This document shows, one piece after another, positions 27,995-38,200 of a stretch of DNA of 64,000 nucleotides. The position numbers and the translations under genes are program-made. The DNA is from Poriferisodalis sp965237655 (GTDB lineage Bacteria; Actinomycetota; Acidimicrobiia; Acidimicrobiales; Poriferisodalaceae), in NCBI RefSeq assembly GCF_965237655.1, contig NZ_CBDEGB010000001.1, positions 1,116,001 through 1,180,000 on the forward strand, read 5' to 3'. The notes beneath the pieces were generated by a model. It was not told the DNA's origin and made no database searches. It saw only the letters and a program-made list of their open reading frames with translations. How positions within the stretch are numbered: the first letter of the stretch is position 1; each line of letters begins with the position of its first letter.

Positions 27995-28812
27995 GCCCGC
28001 TGGTCCTAGGGGCGGGCCTGTCGTTTTTCGCCGGGCTGGTGCTCGTCGCCGTCGGCATCGCGGGTCCGCCGAAACGCCGCCGCGTCGCCCAGAGTCCCGG
28101 GGAGACGCTGCGCGATCTGCTTCCCACGATCAAGGAGGGCGAGGAGCAGAACCTGCGCCTGGCCGGCATCACGCCCGAGTCCTACTCGGTGCAGCGCTTC
28201 GGCGGCCTCGTCGGCGGCCTGGCAGGTGGTCTGCTGATCAGCTATCTGAGAGGCAGCGGCCCGATTGGGACGGTCCTGCAGACGGTTGCGCTGGGCGCCG
28301 GCGGCTGGCTGCTTCCCATGTTGGGGGTGCGCGACACCGCCAAGAAGGCCCGAGCCGAGATCGACCAGGTCATCCGGGTGTGGATCGCGCTGGTGGCCCA
28401 GCAGGTGTCCGCCGGCGTGGAGCCCACGGTAGCGATGCTCGCCGCCGCGCAGTCCGGGCGGCGTGACAGCTGGCGTCTGCTGCACCGGTTCCTGGTCGCC
28501 GCGCAGCAGGAGCGCCGAGCCGCCTGGGAGGGACTCGTCGACATCGTGGAGCGGTACGGCATCCACTCCCTCGCGCCCGTGACCTCCTCATTGGGGCTGG
28601 CAGCCGAGCGCGGCACCCGCATCTCAGAAGCAGTGCTGGTCGCGGCGGACACTCTGTGGCGCGAGACCACCTCCCGAGAACGCGAGAAAGCTTCCCGCCG
28701 GGCCCAGATCATCGTGCTTCCCGCCACCGGCATCGCCCTTGCTCTGGCCGGGATCCTCGTGTACCCGCCGTTCACGTCGCTCACCGGCGGCGGCCTCACC
28801 AATCTCCCATGA
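27991..28812 (+). CDS. tadC: Tad membrane platform protein TadC
   Basis: The 273-residue protein starts MSPLVLGAGLSFFAGLVLVA at an ATG overlapping the tadB stop. It has membrane segments at the N-terminus and near residues 70-115, a GspF-like cytoplasmic domain (WIALVAQQVSAGVEPTVAML, LVDIVERYGIHSLAPV, GTRISEAVLVAADTL), and a C-terminal segment (IIVLPATGIALALAGILVYP). It is the second platform subunit. Its last codons overlap the ATG of prepilin-like gene 4 (28809), so the pilin-like gene belongs to the same operon. Confidence 0.88.
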   Translation: MSPLVLGAGLSFFAGLVLVAVGIAGPPKRRRVAQSPGETLRDLLPTIKEGEEQNLRLAGITPESYSVQRFGGLVGGLAGGLLISYLRGSGPIGTVLQTVALGAGGWLLPMLGVRDTAKKARAEIDQVIRVWIALVAQQVSAGVEPTVAMLAAAQSGRRDSWRLLHRFLVAAQQERRAAWEGLVDIVERYGIHSLAPVTSSLGLAAERGTRISEAVLVAADTLWRETTSREREKASRRAQIIVLPATGIALALAGILVYPPFTSLTGGGLTNLP

Positions 28813-29319
28813 CCGTGAGCGCCACGCCGACCCGCACCCAACCGAGCCTGCGAGGGGCGTCGAGCCGCCGCGGCGATCAGGGGCTCATCGCCTTGGAGTG
28901 GCTGCTCATCGTCGGCGCCGTGGCCGGGCTGGCCGCGTCCACCGTGCTGGTGGTGCAGCGAGTCGCCGACGACGCGGCCGGGGCTCCCGTCGAGCCCGGT
29001 GTGCGGTTCATCGACGCCGAGATCGCCGCCGCCGCGGTCGGCGCGGAAGCTACGGACTTTCGTCTGGGCCAGATTCCGGTCGACGTAGTGAACGACTTCA
29101 ATGAACCGCGGAAACACTGCGATCTTCACGGTCCTGGACTACAGCGTCTATGAGCAACGCTGCGACTTGATCTCGAGGCTGCATTCGACGACGTCATCGG
29201 GCGATGTCGATTTCGTCAGGCCCCTCGAGTACTTCGAGGACTACGATGACTTCAGCCTGATCGTTCCGTTCTCATCCGGCGTCCCTGACTGGAGCATGAG
29301 CCCGAACCCCGCAGACTGA
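28809..29319 (+). pseudogene. Prepilin-like gene 4, frameshifted
   Basis: The ATG at 28809 overlaps the tadC stop. The protein begins MTVSATPTRTQPSLRGASSR, then RGDQG|LIALEWLLIVGAVAG with Glu at +5. The first frame stops at 29153. The tail continues in another frame from between about 29092 and 29150 to 29319, reading VYEQRCDLISRLHSTTSSGD and ending NPAD*. The Cys-containing tail (RCDLISRL) matches the tails of the other three paralogues (RCSLLAVL and DCTLIAIT), which supports one gene with a frameshift rather than two genes. Confidence 0.65.
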
Positions 29320-29424
29320 GATCGCATTTGCGGCGGGGGAGATCAAGGCAAGAGCGCGCTGCGAGGTGCAGCCCCGTGCATGAATCTGAGATCAGCTCGG
29401 CGCCCTCTGGACGCTGCGGGGCGC

Positions 29425-30036
29425 TCAGCACGCCGGCAGCTCAGCAGGGACGATGAGGCCCGGGTCGCTCGCGGCGGGTGCCGCCAGCACCGCTGGGCCC
29501 TGCGCAACGGAGTACACGGTGTCCCAGCGATTCGGCCACAGCGCAGCCAGCGGCCCGTACACCTCACCGGCGACCACCACTCTCAGCCATCCGGTGTCGC
29601 CCTCGAACGGCCGGAAGCTGCCGGGAGGCCCGACCGGCGGAGTAACCGGGTAAGGGTGGCACCAGTCGCTGCGCACCTCGGCCGCCCCGGGAGTCCACCA
29701 GCGCCAGCCCTCCTTGGTCGCCGCAGCCTGCGCCACTGCTGCCTCTGCCGCGTCGACCATGGTCTGAACCTCGGGGTGAGGGTCAGCGCCGACGTAGAGG
29801 AACGCTGGGTTAGTGGGGTCCCGCGAGAAGTCGGCATCAGCGATGGCGCGCCACGCCGAGCGCAGCCCCTCCGATGCCGCGACCTCGGCCTCGGCGCGTG
29901 CATTGGCCACGATGAACGCGTGGACCAGCATCAGCAGGATCGCGGTGAGCAGCGCGGGCCATACAACCAGCAACGCCAGCGATTCGCCGCTGTCGCCGCG
30001 GCTGCTCCGGGCCGCGCCTCGGCTTCGGCGCACCAC
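29425..30036 (-). CDS. TadE-like pseudopilin
   Basis: The 203-residue protein starts MVRRSRGAARSSRGDSGESL and has one membrane segment (LALLVVWPALLTAILLMLVH) followed by a helical stalk (ANARAEAEVAASEGLRSAWR). This is the TadE layout: a short basic N-terminus, Gly before a hydrophobic helix, and a soluble domain outside the cell. The Glu at +5 is not conserved; a Glu lies right after the Gly. The C-terminal domain is Pro- and Trp-rich. It runs opposite to the rest of the locus, 76 bp from the divergent lipoprotein gene, so both probably share a promoter region at 30037-30112. Confidence 0.7.
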   Translation of the reverse strand: MVRRSRGAARSSRGDSGESLALLVVWPALLTAILLMLVHAFIVANARAEAEVAASEGLRSAWRAIADADFSRDPTNPAFLYVGADPHPEVQTMVDAAEAAVAQAAATKEGWRWWTPGAAEVRSDWCHPYPVTPPVGPPGSFRPFEGDTGWLRVVVAGEVYGPLAALWPNRWDTVYSVAQGPAVLAAPAASDPGLIVPAELPAC

Positions 30037-30112
30037 CCGATGCTACCGCCCACGCCGATCAGCAAATCACTCAGACTCAGTCGTAATCAAATTACATTGG
30101 AGCAAAATTACT
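30037..30112. promoter_or_regulatory. Divergent promoter region
   Basis: This 76-bp spacer separates the minus-strand TadE-like gene from the plus-strand lipoprotein gene. It is clearly AT-richer than its surroundings, containing TAATCAAATTACATTGG. I cannot define -35 and -10 boxes with confidence, but the position requires promoters in both directions. Confidence 0.4.
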
Positions 30113-31324
30113 GTGACTAAAGGGCATTTCAGGGCATTCGCTTACGTATTGGGTGTGGCCGCGCTGGCAGCCGCCTGCACAGGCGACGGATCCGCAGGCG
30201 AGAACGACGCCGGGACAGCCGCGACCACCACCGCGCCAGCCGAACCCGACGCGCCGGCCGTGGCGGACGAGGCGCCGACGGCAACAGAGCCCGCCGAGCC
30301 AGCCGAGCCCGAGCCCGCGGAGCCGCAAGGGCCGCCGCACATCGCCGAGTTGGCCTGGGGAAACTTCGAGCTGTCCGAACGGATCGCTGCAAAGCTCGAG
30401 GCCGACGAGCGGCTCAACTTCGTGATCTCGCTGCGAGCAACTGGAGAGGGTGGCTTCGCGGACTCGTTCGAGCACGGCTGGCAGCAGGCGGCCGCGGCCG
30501 CAGCCGAGGAACACGGTGTGCAGATCAATGCCAGGGTCATCGGGCCCCACGCTGCCGACGCCGAATCGCAGTCTGCCGCCATCGAAGCGCTGCTGTCCAC
30601 CGGCGACATCGACTGCCTCGCGGTGGACGCCGCCAACCCCGGGCTGCTCGACGACGCCATCGACGCCGCAGCGGACGCTGGCGTCCCGGTGTTCGCGGTC
30701 GGCGGAGACAGTCCTGACTCCAAGCGGTTCGCGTTTCACGGTCCCGACGACGTCGAGGCCGGCCGGGCCGCGGGGTCGCTGGTGGGCCAATGGGCCGAGG
30801 ACGGCGGCATCCTGGTGCGCGTCGCGGGCGTGCTCACCGGCGACGCCGCGGATCAGGGCTCCTATGACCTGATGCGAGGCTTCGTCGCCGGACTGAGCGA
30901 GATCCACTCCGGCGTGATCTGGGCCAACAGCCCCGAGGACGTCGAGTCCTTCGGCTACGACCCGGTGTCGGTGTACGACCGGATCGAGGCGTGGGTGCTC
31001 GACAACAGCGACGCCGACATCGTGTTCTTCACCGACGCCGGCGTCGAGTCCCTGGCTGCGGTCATGGCCGACCAGCTGCTCTACGGCGACATGTACGCGG
31101 TCGGGTTCCACATGAGCCCGACGATGGCAGCTTTCATCCGCGAGCGGCTGGTCGTCGCCGCGATGGTCCCCCGACATGCCGAGCAGGCCCGGCTGGCCGG
31201 GCAGGCATGCGGCGATTTCCTGCTCCAAGGCACCCTCCAGACCGGACACATCATCGTGGAGCCCCTCGCAGTGACCCTCGACAACGTCGAGGACGCCGAC
31301 TGGTCGCTGCCGGAGAACCTCTAG
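30113..31324 (+). CDS. Sugar-type ABC substrate-binding lipoprotein
   Basis: From GTG 30113 the 403-residue protein has a lipoprotein signal (VAALAAAC, Cys 22) and a linker of about 50 residues rich in Ala, Pro, Glu and Thr. A periplasmic-binding-protein fold (Peripl_BP_4-like) follows: SFEHGWQQAAAAAAEEHGVQ, DIDCLAVDAANPGLLDDAID, AGRAAGSLVGQWAEDGG, DADIVFFTDAGVESLAAVMA. Such proteins bind ribose- or xylose-type sugars or autoinducer-2. No permease or ABC ATPase gene is adjacent. It lies between pseudopilin genes, so it could be a ligand sensor or surface component of this locus. That role is inferred from position only. Confidence 0.75.
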   Translation: MTKGHFRAFAYVLGVAALAAACTGDGSAGENDAGTAATTTAPAEPDAPAVADEAPTATEPAEPAEPEPAEPQGPPHIAELAWGNFELSERIAAKLEADERLNFVISLRATGEGGFADSFEHGWQQAAAAAAEEHGVQINARVIGPHAADAESQSAAIEALLSTGDIDCLAVDAANPGLLDDAIDAAADAGVPVFAVGGDSPDSKRFAFHGPDDVEAGRAAGSLVGQWAEDGGILVRVAGVLTGDAADQGSYDLMRGFVAGLSEIHSGVIWANSPEDVESFGYDPVSVYDRIEAWVLDNSDADIVFFTDAGVESLAAVMADQLLYGDMYAVGFHMSPTMAAFIRERLVVAAMVPRHAEQARLAGQACGDFLLQGTLQTGHIIVEPLAVTLDNVEDADWSLPENL

Positions 31325-31351
31325 GCGGAGCCCCAAGGCACCAAGGCCCCG

Positions 31352-32218
31352 ATGGGACCCCACGGCCGGAGATCTCGCCGCGACGAGCGCGGAGGCGCCG
31401 TCAGCCTGTGGGTGGTGCTGATGGTGCCGGTGTCCGCGTTCGCAGCGCTGGTGGCCATGGCCGGCCCCCAGCGCGTGGCCGCCGAGTCCAGCGTGCAGGA
31501 CGCCGCCGAGGACCTGGCGATGCTGGCCGTCGCCTGGCGCGACGGCCAGGGCGCCAACGCCGTCGTTGGCGCGCCGCAGGGCCCGCTCTACGCGTTTCCT
31601 CCCGAATGCGACAACGACGGTCAGCCCACTCCATTCGACACCTCCATCGAGACTGCCCAGGTCCAGATCGGCGGCTATCAGGCCCGCATCGTCAATTGGA
31701 CACCGCGCGACCCACTGACGGTGCCGCAGCTTGAGACCGAACGAGACCTGGAGCAAGACCGACACGACCAGCTCGTCGACCGTCGCGACGAGCGTAGAGG
31801 CGACTGGAAGGCGGCATGCGAGCTCGTGCGCGAATCGGTGCTGCGCGACCTCGGCTACCTGGGCGTGAACGCAGGCTCGCTGCAGGGCTTCTACAGCGAC
31901 TCGCTGACGATCTCGCCGGTAACCAACAAGCCCCCGTGCCGAGCCTCGCCTGGCACCATGGTCGAGGACGCGGTGCACGTGGCATTGGCCGCGGACTGGC
32001 AGCACGCGGGCTGGGCTGCCGCACAAGTGTGGCCCGAAGGCACCCGCGTCGCCGCGGAGTCGATCGGGCGGCTCAGCCTGCCCGACACGGCGAATCCCGC
32101 AATCGGATGCGGAGAATCCCTCGCAGTTCTCGACGAACGGGGCCGCTCCCGGCTCGGCCCAAGCGATCCGTCGAGAGAGCTAACCCGGTCGGTGCCGCGC
32201 ACGCTGATCCCGGGCTGA
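31352..32218 (+). CDS. TadG/TadE-like pseudopilin
   Basis: The 288-residue protein begins MGPHGRRSRRDERGGAVSLW, then one membrane segment (VVLMVPVSAFAALVAMAG) and QRVAAESSVQDAAEDLAMLA, the usual stalk of Tad pseudopilins where VA, Q and A residues repeat. The external domain is mixed, with four Cys residues and a charged helical region (LETERDLEQDRHDQLVDRRD). Glu at +5 is replaced by Trp. It sits 27 bp after the lipoprotein gene and 11 bp before the giant gene, suggesting one transcript. The function is probably assembly or tip display rather than filament formation. Confidence 0.65.
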   Translation: MGPHGRRSRRDERGGAVSLWVVLMVPVSAFAALVAMAGPQRVAAESSVQDAAEDLAMLAVAWRDGQGANAVVGAPQGPLYAFPPECDNDGQPTPFDTSIETAQVQIGGYQARIVNWTPRDPLTVPQLETERDLEQDRHDQLVDRRDERRGDWKAACELVRESVLRDLGYLGVNAGSLQGFYSDSLTISPVTNKPPCRASPGTMVEDAVHVALAADWQHAGWAAAQVWPEGTRVAAESIGRLSLPDTANPAIGCGESLAVLDERGRSRLGPSDPSRELTRSVPRTLIPG

Positions 32219-32229
32219 GCGAGTGCGAT

Positions 32230-35200
32230 GTGAGTCTGCGTCCCCGCTCCCGGTACGACTCCGCAAGACGAGCGCACGCGCCCCGCAAGCCTGAACCTTC
32301 AACTGCAGGTTCAGGCTTGCGGCCGCCAAGGCGCCGTCGCGGCGAGACAGGGACTGTGTCCTTGGAGCTGGTGCTGCTCATGCCGGTGCTGGTGCTGCTG
32401 ACGCTGTTCGTGCTGTGGGCGGGTCGAGGGGGCCGAGTCGCGCTGAGCGCAGACCTCGCCGCGGAGGAAGCCGCCACCGCGGCCGCGTACTGCTGCGCGG
32501 AAGGCGACGCGGGCAGCGGCGACCGGGAGGCAATCGTCCAGGACATGCTGCGGACCCGTCCCGGTCTGGGATACCTGTGCGTGGACGAGCCGCATCCAGC
32601 AGCAGAACCCGACCGAGTCGGGGATCCGCAGCAGTACGTGACCGAAGAATGGCTCGAGTTCGAGCCGGGACGAACCACGGGAGGCGTCGGTGTGCTGGGG
32701 GTCCAGTTCACCTGTGAGACCGACGGGGCGGTGGCGCCGCTGCGGGGCCTGTTCCCGATCGTCACCTTCCACGGGCAGGCTTCAGAAATCGTGCTCCGCA
32801 GCCCCGTCCCACCGGGCGTCGGTTTCGCTCCCACACCAGATGTCGTGGAAGGCGAGGATCTGGTGTTCACCGCGGCCTCAGACAGCGTGGCCCCCTCGGA
32901 CATCACCGTCAGCTACGCGGTCGTAGCCCCTACGGCAGGGCGCCGACAGGCGACCCCGGTCGACGACTACGACCCCGTGCCACTTAGCACCGGCAACGTG
33001 CTCATTCTCCGCGGCACCAGCACGGTGCGGGTCGTCGTGCCGACGATCGACGACCGCCAGTATGAGGGCGGCGACGAGTACCTGGCGCTGCAGATCACCG
33101 GTGTGAGCTTGGGCTCGATCGATCCCTTACGGGAAACAGCGGAAGGCAAGATCACCGAGTCCACTCCCCAGCCGTACCTCCTCGTCGCCTGCGGCATGCC
33201 GTCCACGGTTACCGAGGGAGGCGTGGACGGCACAGGCGGGGTGCTGAGCTTCACCGTGCGGCTGCGCGACCAAGGCAATAGTCAAGACGCGCCCGCAGCC
33301 GATCAGATCGAAGTCGACGTCGCCGCTGTGGGCGGCTCGACGGGGACCGCAGCGACACCGGGCACCGACTTCGCCGCGGTGCCGACACTCGGAGCGAACT
33401 TGATCTTCGCTCCCGGCACGACCGAGCTGGCTGTCGAGGTCACCACCATCGACGACAAGAGAAGTCCCGTGCCCGAGGGCGACGAGACGGTCACGCTTCT
33501 CCTTGCCGCGCCCGCCCCGTGGCCGCCCTATGTCACCGTGCATGGCGACTCATGCGACGGGACAATCATCGACGACGAAGCCCAAGTGATCATCGAGGGT
33601 GTCAAGGCTGACTCCGGCATCGGCACGGACGAGGACGCCTACGCAGCAGAAGGCGTCGACCTCGAGTTCACCCTGCGCCTCGTGGCGCGCGGCAACGGAG
33701 CGCTGCCTGACACCGATGTCGACGTCGACTACGAGCTGAAGGACAGCAGACGGGGGACGCCGGCGACGCTCGGCGACGAGTGCGGTCTGCCTGACGCTGT
33801 CGACGGCCCCGACTACCCCCGCTGGGAGGACCCGCCCGGCTCGGGAACGTTCACCGCATCAGGCACCGTGACCTTCAGGCAGCCGTCATCGCCGACCGGC
33901 GAGACAACCAAGACCATCACGGTGCCGACCTGTGTGGATCCCCTCGTCGAGCATCGGGAACAGTTCTGGCTCGAAGTGACCGTTCCCATTGGGAACGAGG
34001 CCGCTGTGCGCAGCGGCTCCGGCATCAATGATACCTACGGCGGTTCCGGGCACATTCTCAACGACGACATCGCTGTCGTGGTCGTCGCCGAGCAGAGCGC
34101 TCGAGAAACTGATGGCACGATGACTTTCGATGTCGGCTTGAAGGTCAATGGCGGATCGGCGCGGCTCACCGAGGACGTGACCGTGGATTTCGCCACCCAG
34201 CCCCGCACAGCAACCGGCGGCAGCGCCTGCGGCGACCCGGGCACCGACTATGTGTCTCGGTCCGCCGGCTCGCTCACCTTCACCCCGACGATGGCCGAGC
34301 GCCAAGTGGTCGTGGATGTGTGCGACGACAGCGACGGATCCGAACTCGACGAGACATTCGTGCTCGTGTTCGAAAATCCGCTGCCGTACCCCGACATGTT
34401 CGACGGCGACCCTGCAGCTGCCGACCCGCCGACACTCGAGGCAACAGGCACCATCATCAACGTCGCCCCGGCGACGCTCAGCGTGAACGATGTCGACGCG
34501 GACGAGGGCGAGACGCTCACCTTCACCGTGACGCTGACCGACCCTCGAATCGGCCAAACCGTCAACGTCGACTACGAAGTCGACGGCGGCACAGCACAAG
34601 CCGGCATCGACTATGAGGACACCTTGCCGCCTGATCCGCTCACGGGCACGCTCACACTGAGCGACGTCGCGCTGACCGACACTGTGGAAGTGCTGACGTT
34701 GCGTGACACGATCGCCGATGACGGCGAGACCGTCTCACTTGTGCTCAGCAATCGGAGACCGGCCAACGTCAAGATCGGCGACGCGGAAGGCACCGGCACC
34801 ATCACCGATGTCGCGCCGGCGATCGTGCGGATCAGCAACCCCACTGCTGCCGAAGGCGACGCTCTGGAATTCGTCATCTCGTTGCATCAGCAGCTCGACG
34901 TCGACAACGACGGCGACGGCAGGCCCGACGAGGTTCCGTTCCCCATGAGCGACCTCGCCGGCGACATCGTGGTGGACTACGCCACCGAGGACCGGGGCGC
35001 GGTGGCCGGCGCGGACTATGACGCCGTGGATTCGGCGGATCCCGCACATTCGCCGATCACGTTCACCAGCGGCGGGCTCTCGGCCCGGACTGTGGCGGTG
35101 ACGACGCTGCGCGACGCGGTCGCCGACGGCGGCGAGGACGTCGCGCTGGTGCTGAGTGTCGATCCCGACATCCGGTACGGGGCGCTCGGCGACGCGGAAG

Positions 35201-38200
35201 GCACCGGCACCATCACCGATGTGGACTCGGCGTCTCTCATCGCCGAGGACACATTCGTCGACGAAGGAGACGACATTGTCTTCGCGGTGACATTGTGCAA
35301 CTCGCGAGTCGGCGAGACAGTGACCGTCAAGTACCGCTCCGAGAGCCGTTCAGCCAAACAGGGCCTGGACTACGTCGATGACGTGAGCGGGACACTGACG
35401 TTCGTGCCGGCAAGCCTGCCGGAGGCAACAGGCACCGACCGCGGCCGCTGCGGCCCCGGCGCCGTCTCGGTGAAACGGCTGACCATTCCGCGGATCGAGA
35501 CGCTGCCCGACAAGATCTCAGAGAACCCCGAGTCCGTCGCACTCGTGCTGAGCGATGCGACCAACGCCGATACCGACGACGACACCGGCTTCGGGGTGAT
35601 CAACGACGTCCCGCCGGCGATCGTGCGGATCAGCAACCCCACTGCTGCCGAAGGCGACGATCTGGAATTCCTCATCTCCTTGCGAAAGCAGCTCGACGTC
35701 GACAACGACGGCGACGGCATGCTCGATCAGGTTGCGTTCCCCACGAGCGACCTCGCCCGCGACGTGACGGTCGAGTACTGGACAGCTGACCGCAGCGCCA
35801 CCGCCGGGGCGGTCGGGACTCCCGATGCCGATTACGAGCCAATATCTGAAACGCCACCGTCGTCGGTCACGTTCACACCAGGCGGCGACAGCCATCACAG
35901 CGTGCCGGTCACCACCTACACCGACACGACCGACGAGAGCGACGAGACACTATCGCTTCTGCTGTTCGTCGATCCCAACAGCCCTGTCGCATCGCTGGGA
36001 GACACCGAGGGCACCGGCACGATCCGCGACAGGCCCCCGCCCAGGATCCGCATCGACGACGCTTCCGCCCAGGAGGGCGACACGTTGACGTTCACGGTGT
36101 CGCTGGTCGACGAGAACGGCGTGCCCACATCCACCAGCGAGAACGTGACCGTCAAGTACGAGACCGGCGACCAGAGCGCGCTGACAGTCGACTGCCCCGA
36201 TCCGACGCTGCTCACAGGCCGGTGCGACTATGACGCCACGAGCGGTGATATCGAAATTGCGGCAGGACTGATGCAGGAAACGATCACGGTTCGTGTGCTG
36301 GCGGACGATGTCTGGGAGCCCGAAGAGAGGCTCCGCGTGGACCTGTACACGCCCGAGCACGCAATCCTGGATCGCGCAGTCGGCATCGGCACCATCAGAG
36401 CGAATTGCATCGGACGCACCGACCCTCAAGTGCCGACAATCACAGTCCACGGTGAAGAAATCTGGGAGGGCACTCGAGGTCCCGACCCCATCGGTACTAG
36501 CCCGCCGCACCATCTCTGGCTGAGCTTCAGCAGGCCGCTGTGCGATCAGTCCACGTTGAATTTCCGAGTCGTCTATCACAGTGACGACCCCGATGAACAC
36601 ATGGTCCTGCCCTATGACCGGCGCTTCCCCTTTGACCTCAACCGAAGCGACCTGAACCGTGGCATTGCCGTAGACCTTCCCTTGGCAACGCTGCGTGTGC
36701 AAGCAGCGGAATCTGAGGCCGACCGGATACTCATCTACAGCTATCACGCCAACAGGGATGCACTCGACGAGTACGACGAGCGGTTCTTCGTCGAATACCG
36801 ATGGGGCGTTGGAATGCCCTCCCATTACCCGAAGGGCAATGACGATTGGGTCAGAGGTGTCTACACGATCCTCGACGACGATCCCGAGCCGAGCTTGCGC
36901 ATTTCTGATGCCTCCGCGCAAGCCGGCGATGCGATGACCTTCACCGTGTCGCTCGACGCCGAGAGCGGACGAGATGTCCACGTCGGCTACTACACCGTGG
37001 ACGTCACCGCGCAAGGCGGCGGAGCGGACTATGCAAGCGTCACCCCCTCGATGCCGAGCACCGTGACGATTCCCGAAGGCTCGACAACTGCAACGTTCAC
37101 CGTGCAGACCGCCGCCAACGCCCCAGACGAGCCCGACGAGACCTTTCGCGTCCGACTCGTCAACGCTGTCCACGCGACAGTCGACGACGGAGTCGGCATC
37201 GGCACGATCCTCGCGGGGACGGGTCCGAACCTGCGAGTCTTCGATGCCAGCGCGGACGAGGACGCCAGCATGCAATTCAGGGTGCTGCTCAGCTCGGCCG
37301 CGACGCAGCCGATTTCGGTCGACTACCGAACGACGGAGAGACCGCAGGGCCGGGGCGCGGCGACTGAGGGCGCCGACTACCAACCGCGGAATGGCCCGCT
37401 GCTGTTCGCCGTGGGCGACGAAGAGCAGTTCATCGACGTGCCGATCCTCGACGACACCGAAACCGAGCCTCCAGAGACCTTCTTCGTCGAGTTGAGCAAC
37501 CCGACAGCGGGCGTCTCGCTCGCCGATTCCAGTGCAGTCGGCACGATCAACGCGGACGTTGACTGCGTGGACTCGAGCTTCAGCAGCAACGAACCGATGC
37601 CCGGCACAAGCATCACCGCCGCTGACGGCACTGATTCGATTGAAGCACGCGAGGATTCTGGCCGCATCACCGCGTCGTTCGTCCTCGAACGGCCGCTCTG
37701 CCACCCATATCGCATCTACCTCGTCACGCCGAGTGGGACGGCCACCGCGGACGAGGATTACATAGCGTTTCTCTACAATTCGGATCACCATGTGTCGCTG
37801 GCCGCGTTCGAGACAGAAGTAGACATTCACGTCGAACTGCTCGACGACGAGATCGCCGAGGGAACTGAGAGCTTTGTCCTGGCGTCAAGGCACTACGGCT
37901 ATGGGGATCATCGAAACCTGCCCCTTGTCTCCGCCGAACCCAGAATCCTCGACGACGACGTAGCAAGCTTGGTGCTGCCGACCCTCGCCGGTACTGAGAC
38001 GGTCGAAGGCGGCCATCTCAGCTTCGTGGTGCGGCTCGACGGTCCCACCACAGAAAGAGTGACGTTCGACTACGTGACTGCGGACGGTTCGGTGCGCCCC
38101 GCGAATGCTGATGCCGACTACGAGCCGCGGCAAAGCACCGCCGCGATCACCCCCGGGGAGCTGTCCGTGACCATCCCGGTACGAACTATCGAGGACGAGC

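Noticed and set aside
29101..29319. Independent small gene after prepilin-like gene 4
   Set aside because: Its RCDLISRL motif matches the tails of the other prepilin-like proteins, so it is better read as the frameshifted tail of gene 4.
31816..32229. Upstream extension of the giant adhesin frame
   Set aside because: The frame is open but overlaps the pseudopilin gene at 31352-32218 in another frame, and its residues lack domain character. The GTG at 32230 directly follows the previous stop.
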